From positions 1 to 5,753 of the forward strand of contig JAQVOV010000104.1 in assembly GCA_028702395.1 (NCBI GenBank): a stretch of DNA of 5,753 nucleotides, read 5' to 3'. Position numbers and translations under genes: made by a program. The DNA comes from Candidatus Omnitrophota bacterium. GTDB taxonomy: Bacteria > Omnitrophota > Gorgyraeia > JABMRN01. Under the pieces are notes generated by a model. That model did not search any database and had not been told where the DNA came from. It worked only from the letters and a program-made list of their open reading frames with translations. Below, piece by piece: positions 5,089 through 5,753 of the stretch. Within the stretch, counting starts at the first letter, position 1. The number at the start of each line of letters is the position of its first letter.

Positions 5089-5128
5089 TTGCAAAAAAAA
5101 ACGAATATGCTATAATTTAGCACATTCG
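5089..5128 (+). promoter_or_regulatory. tRNA promoter with palindrome around the -10 box
   Basis: TTGCAA (5089-5094), a 16-nt spacer and consensus TATAAT (5111-5116) predict a start near 5123, some 8 nt before the tRNA. CGAATATGC (5102-5110) and GCACATTCG (5120-5128) form inverted arms with one mismatch, so the -10 box sits exactly in the loop of the palindrome. Confidence 0.75.
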
Positions 5129-5130
5129 TT

Positions 5131-5207
5131 GGGGGCATAGCTCAGTTGGTTAGAGCAACTGACTCATAATCAGTAGGTCCAAGGTTCAAGTCCTTGTGCC
5201 CCCACCA
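5131..5207 (+). tRNA. tRNA with CAU anticodon (elongator Met, or Ile2)
   Basis: A complete cloverleaf with encoded CCA: acceptor GGGGGCA/TGCCCCC (5131-5137 with 5197-5203), D arm GCTC/GAGC, anticodon arm ACTGA-CTCATAA-TCAGT, variable loop AGGTC, T arm CAAGG-TTCAAGT-CCTTG, discriminator A and CCA at 5205-5207. The anticodon is CAU. The initiator is excluded, because the anticodon stem lacks the three G-C pairs and the first acceptor pair is G-C. Elongator Met and the lysidine-modified Ile(AUA) tRNA share CAU and cannot be separated safely by eye. It has its own promoter and terminator. Confidence 0.97.
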
Positions 5208-5208
5208 T

Positions 5209-5241
5209 AAAAAGAGATATTCGAAAGAATATCTCTTTTTT
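5209..5241 (+). terminator. Intrinsic terminator of the tRNA gene
   Basis: A perfect 14-bp stem, AAAAAGAGATATTC (5209-5222) with its complement (5227-5240), has a stable GAAA tetraloop and ends in T6 (5236-5241). It starts 2 nt after the encoded CCA. Confidence 0.92.
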
Positions 5242-5248
5242 CATTTCC

Positions 5249-5265
5249 CACAAGGACTTGAACCT
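5249..5265 (-). repeat. Inverted copy of the tRNA T-arm
   Basis: CACAAGGACTTGAACCT is the exact reverse complement of tRNA bases 5182-5198 (17 nt). With the terminator stem it makes a larger inverted repeat, 5182-5222 against 5227-5265, interrupted only by the acceptor/CCA bases. No second tRNA can be folded on the minus strand here. The gene-free stretch 5208-5534 contains this copy, palindromes at 5285-5313, 5318-5365 and 5373-5425, and a heptamer array at 5486-5513. Confidence 0.8.
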
Positions 5266-5284
5266 AAAAAAGGGGGTTACAGGC

Positions 5285-5313
5285 TATGGAGACAGACCTG
5301 GTCTATCTCCATA
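5285..5313. repeat. 29-bp imperfect palindrome
   Basis: TATGGAGACAGACC (5285-5298) and GGTCTATCTCCATA (5300-5313) are inverted with one mismatch around a single T. It lies 4 bp before the nested palindrome. No second copy occurs in the window. Confidence 0.7.
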
Positions 5314-5317
5314 CTTA

Positions 5318-5365
5318 GTAGGGGCGTATTGCAACCTGCCTGCCGGCAGGCTGGTACGCCCCTAC
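5318..5365. repeat. Family B palindrome interrupted by a family C palindrome
   Basis: The first 17 bases (5318-5334) and last 11 bases (5355-5365) rebuild exactly the 28-bp palindrome seen intact at 4118-4145. The 20 bases between (5335-5354) are a GC-rich palindrome with core GCCTGCCGGCAGGC (5338-5351), extended to 5334-5355 with one T-T mismatch. No base of the host element is missing or duplicated, apart from ambiguity at the junction. Confidence 0.9.
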
Positions 5366-5372
5366 CAAAATC

Positions 5373-5425
5373 AAAAGAGAGTGTCAGACCCTTGCTTTTT
5401 GCAAGGGTCTGACCCTCTCTCTTTT
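5373..5425. repeat. Long hairpin with GTCAGACCC core
   Basis: TCAGACCCTTGC (5384-5395) and GCAAGGGTCTGA (5401-5412) pair perfectly around T5. The stem continues imperfectly through AGAGAG/CTCTCT to AAAA/TTTT at both ends, giving arms of about 23 nt. It could terminate transcription in either direction, including from the tRNA side, but it looks like another dispersed palindrome family. Confidence 0.75.
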
Positions 5426-5469
5426 AAACCGTATAATCCCTCTTAACCTTCTAGCTTCTGACCTCTGTC

Positions 5470-5515
5470 TTTAAATCAATTTATCCTAGTCACTAATCAC
5501 TAGTTACTAGTCACC
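5470..5515. repeat. Single arm of the AGTRAYT heptamer element
   Basis: Units CTAGTCA, CTAATCA, CTAGTTA, CTAGTCA (5486-5513) have a 7-bp period. They are preceded by TTAAATCAATTTATC and followed by CCA, closely matching the right arm of the 3483-3617 element (about 3563-3610). The partner arm is absent, so this is a half-element or its own dispersed repeat. Confidence 0.75.
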
Positions 5516-5534
5516 AACCCTTATCAACCCCCAA

Positions 5535-5753
5535 CTACATCCTACTATAAAACATCTCTTTAAGCAAAATTCTTCTTATTCTTGCAACACTATGATCCAC
5601 GAAATTGTTTATCTTTTGTTGTGATATCTTATTAAGATGTAAAAACTTTATACCCATTCCGCCAGGAATATCTTTCTTTGTAGAAGCTGCCCAGTTAACT
5701 TCGCCTGAAAGGTCTATTGATTCGCCGGGACCTTCTTTACTTGTAAAAATTGT
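5535..5753 (-). CDS. PilZ-like domain protein, C-terminal part
   Basis: A minus-strand reading frame enters from the right edge and ends at TAG (5535-5537), giving 72 residues without the start. ESIDLSGEVNWAA (about 11-23) and PGGMGIKFLHLNK (30-42) match the second half of a PilZ barrel, in which a geVxW strand is followed by G-x-GI-x-F and then a helix (SQQKINNFVDHSVARIRR). PilZ proteins bind cyclic di-GMP and control motility, polysaccharide or envelope functions. The RxxxR and D/NxSxxG binding motifs would lie upstream, outside the window, so ligand binding cannot be judged. The basic tail (RIRRILLKEMFYSRM) follows the domain. No terminator hairpin lies directly downstream; the nearest is the hairpin at 5373-5425. 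Confidence 0.7.
   Translation of the reverse strand, partial: TIFTSKEGPGESIDLSGEVNWAASTKKDIPGGMGIKFLHLNKISQQKINNFVDHSVARIRRILLKEMFYSRM

Noticed and set aside
5249..5330. Second tRNA gene on the minus strand
   Set aside because: Only the T-arm is copied. No acceptor, D or anticodon arm can be formed beside it.
5194..5446. Two overlapping plus-strand frames (5194-5412, 5258-5446)
   Set aside because: They translate the tRNA end, terminator and palindromes. Peptides such as PACRQAG and VGAYCN are repeat DNA read as protein.

Overview
The window looks like chromosomal DNA of an AT-rich, Gram-negative-type bacterium, probably from an uncultured lineage. The outer-membrane beta-barrel gene supports a diderm cell. 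The density of perfect 28-bp palindromes, REP-associated tyrosine transposases (RAYTs) and 7-bp-period repeats recalls genomes of candidate phyla such as Omnitrophota. That assignment is an inference from style, not from a marker gene.

Layout: 1-120 carries three consecutive DnaA-box-like 9-mers, then CTA/CTG trinucleotides and AT-rich DNA, an arrangement like a bacterial unwinding origin. It runs into the remains of a RAYT gene (to 513), followed by a long hairpin (520-588) and a strong bidirectional terminator (611-641). A 477-residue signal-peptide beta-barrel porin lies on the minus strand (683-2116), with a good sigma70-type promoter about 190 nt upstream of the start and so a long leader. 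A second, intact RAYT (2545-3057, plus strand) has three identical 28-bp palindromes: one upstream, one inside the reading frame, and one that supplies its stop codon.

Next, on the minus strand, come a housekeeping RNA and two genes: a C4 zinc-ribbon/coiled-coil protein (4233-4964), an RNase HI (3624-4031) and the RNase P RNA rnpB (3147-3467, with terminator 3101-3146). The gaps between them are filled with repeats: an inverted pair of AGTRAYT-type heptamer arrays (3483-3617) and an inverted pair of AGTAAAA-type heptamer arrays enclosing two palindromes (4053-4221). A plus-strand tRNA with CAU anticodon (5131-5207) has its own promoter and terminator. It is followed by about 325 bp without a gene, made of an inverted copy of the tRNA T-arm, several palindromes (one nested inside another) and a third heptamer array. 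The right edge holds the C-terminal part of a PilZ-like c-di-GMP receptor (minus strand).

The genes form no single pathway. RNase HI, rnpB, the zinc-ribbon protein and the tRNA are housekeeping, and the porin is an envelope protein. The striking part is the repeat ecology: at least four palindrome families plus two heptamer families, with two RAYTs as plausible agents of the palindrome spread.
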